DNA of 53,924 nucleotides from Verrucomicrobiaceae bacterium (GTDB lineage: Bacteria; Verrucomicrobiota; Verrucomicrobiia; Verrucomicrobiales; DEV007): positions 1 through 53,924 of the forward strand of contig JAAESJ010000643.1 in the NCBI GenBank assembly GCA_024229495.1, read 5' to 3'. Of the stretch, positions 53,289 to 53,924 are shown piece after piece. Positions within the stretch are counted from its first letter, which is position 1. Every line of letters starts with the position of its first letter. A model generated the notes under the pieces. It did not search any database. It was not told the DNA's origin and saw only the letters and a list, made by a program, of their open reading frames with translations. Both the position numbers and the translations under genes were made by a program.

Positions 53289-53924
53289 GGTATTGCCTTC
53301 GGGGAACACTGAAAAGGGTGGGTGTTTTCGTCATTCAGGAAATCGCTGCCGCGTATTAGCGGGAGCTAGATCAAGTAAGGATGAGCAATGATATTAAGGG
53401 GGCACGGGCAGTATTAATTGAGTGAACTCGAAGTGTTTTTTCTCAACGAGATTTGATAACAACAACATTTTTTTGTTTTTCTTTTTTGTCTCATAGTGAT
53501 CCGAAGTGAATTTTAATTGAGATTTCATGGTGTCGTTAAGGTGCAGGGTGAGCGGGGTTATAAGAAGAAATACATGTGCTAAAATCTTTTCTATGTTTGT
53601 GGTTGTGTTGTTTAAGCACATGCTATTCGAGCAAGGGTGCATTTGTTTTTGACGCCCGCATCCCTTGATAACAAAGAGTTCTTTGCGGTTTGGCACGAAT
53701 TCCTAAGACGTCGTTTGTTTATAAAAAGACAAGCTTAGAAATTGATTTCCGGTTCAGGAAACTTGTGTTTTAAAATGCAAGCCAGAGTGATTTTTTGTGA
53801 TGCTGAGCGGAGGGAAAAAATGTGTTGCAGTGTTTTTTTTTGTCATTTCAGAGCGACATAAAAAAAATTTGCATGATAAAAAAAAACAAACCACTTTATC
53901 GAGGCTCGTTAACAAGCCTATAAA
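53289..53924. other. AT-rich stretch after ispH without a supported gene
   Basis: The last 636 bases are AT-rich with long T and A runs, especially 53815-53895. Possible reading frames (a 100-codon one leftward at 53394-53696 and a 28-codon one rightward from 53778) lack a family signal and look like chance. A weak AACAC/GTGTT hairpin after the ispH stop (53305-53326) might end transcription. The rest may be the promoter region of a gene beyond the edge. Confidence 0.5.

Noticed and set aside
53394-53696. Leftward 100-codon reading frame after ispH
   Set aside because: It is rich in Lys, Asn and Leu from AT-rich DNA, has no recognised domain or ribosome-binding site, and crosses T/A runs.

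Overview
The window looks like a chromosome segment of a Gram-negative PVC-group bacterium, most likely a marine or aquatic member of the Verrucomicrobiota. This rests on the dense set of secreted protein families typical of Planctomycetes and Verrucomicrobia (DUF1549/DUF1553 with DUF1501, DUF1592-type cytochromes with DUF1552, a Piru_Ver-type dehydrogenase, a ceramidase-like amidase, DUF1080, DUF3472, a sulfatase). The housekeeping genes include a lipid A-type acyltransferase and an SSS symporter. No tRNA, rRNA, CRISPR array, transposase or phage gene was seen.

Region 1 (1-31.7 kb) is an extracytoplasmic polymer-degradation and redox region. It holds a partial DUF1549 gene at the left edge, a TIM-barrel-like secreted protein, a beta-propeller protein with a decayed copy of its 5' end about 1.7 kb away, and a monohaem cytochrome-like protein. 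Two DUF1592/DUF1552 pairs are transcribed divergently. They are followed by a sulfatase with a translationally overlapping small membrane protein, a three-part SGNH/dehydrogenase/blue-copper protein, a ceramidase-like amidase and a DUF1549-LamG-DUF1553/DUF1501 pair. After these come a DUF481 outer-membrane protein, a TraB-like protein, a Deg protease with PDZ and PA14 domains, a golvesin-like domain protein, an isochorismatase/ThuA fusion, a DUF3472 protein and a DUF1080 protein. Almost all carry signal peptides or Tat-like N termini. Several neighbours overlap by 1-4 bases (TAATG, ATGA), which points to co-expression.

Region 2 (31.8-37.9 kb) moves to housekeeping genes: superoxide dismutase, a small unknown protein, an SSS-family sodium:solute symporter, an AT-rich candidate origin, then dnaA and dnaN.

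Region 3 (37.9-53.9 kb) holds hisH and hisB, a secreted single-pass protein, a periplasmic DUF255 thioredoxin-like protein, an orphan ParA ATPase overlapping a Roadblock-like partner, an ABCG-type exporter, ftsH, an LpxL-type acyltransferase, an M42 aminopeptidase and ispH. The ispH gene carries nine perfect in-frame copies of a 9-base repeat just before its third Fe-S cysteine. Four tandem copies of a 15-base unit lie just upstream of it, each starting an ATG reading frame; the first two are five-codon ORFs joined by stop/start overlaps. The last 640 bases are AT-rich and hold no gene I can support.

Start codons were moved from the longest possible ORF where the extra N terminus used TTG or GTG and a better ATG (signal peptide, family start or ribosome-binding site) lay inside.
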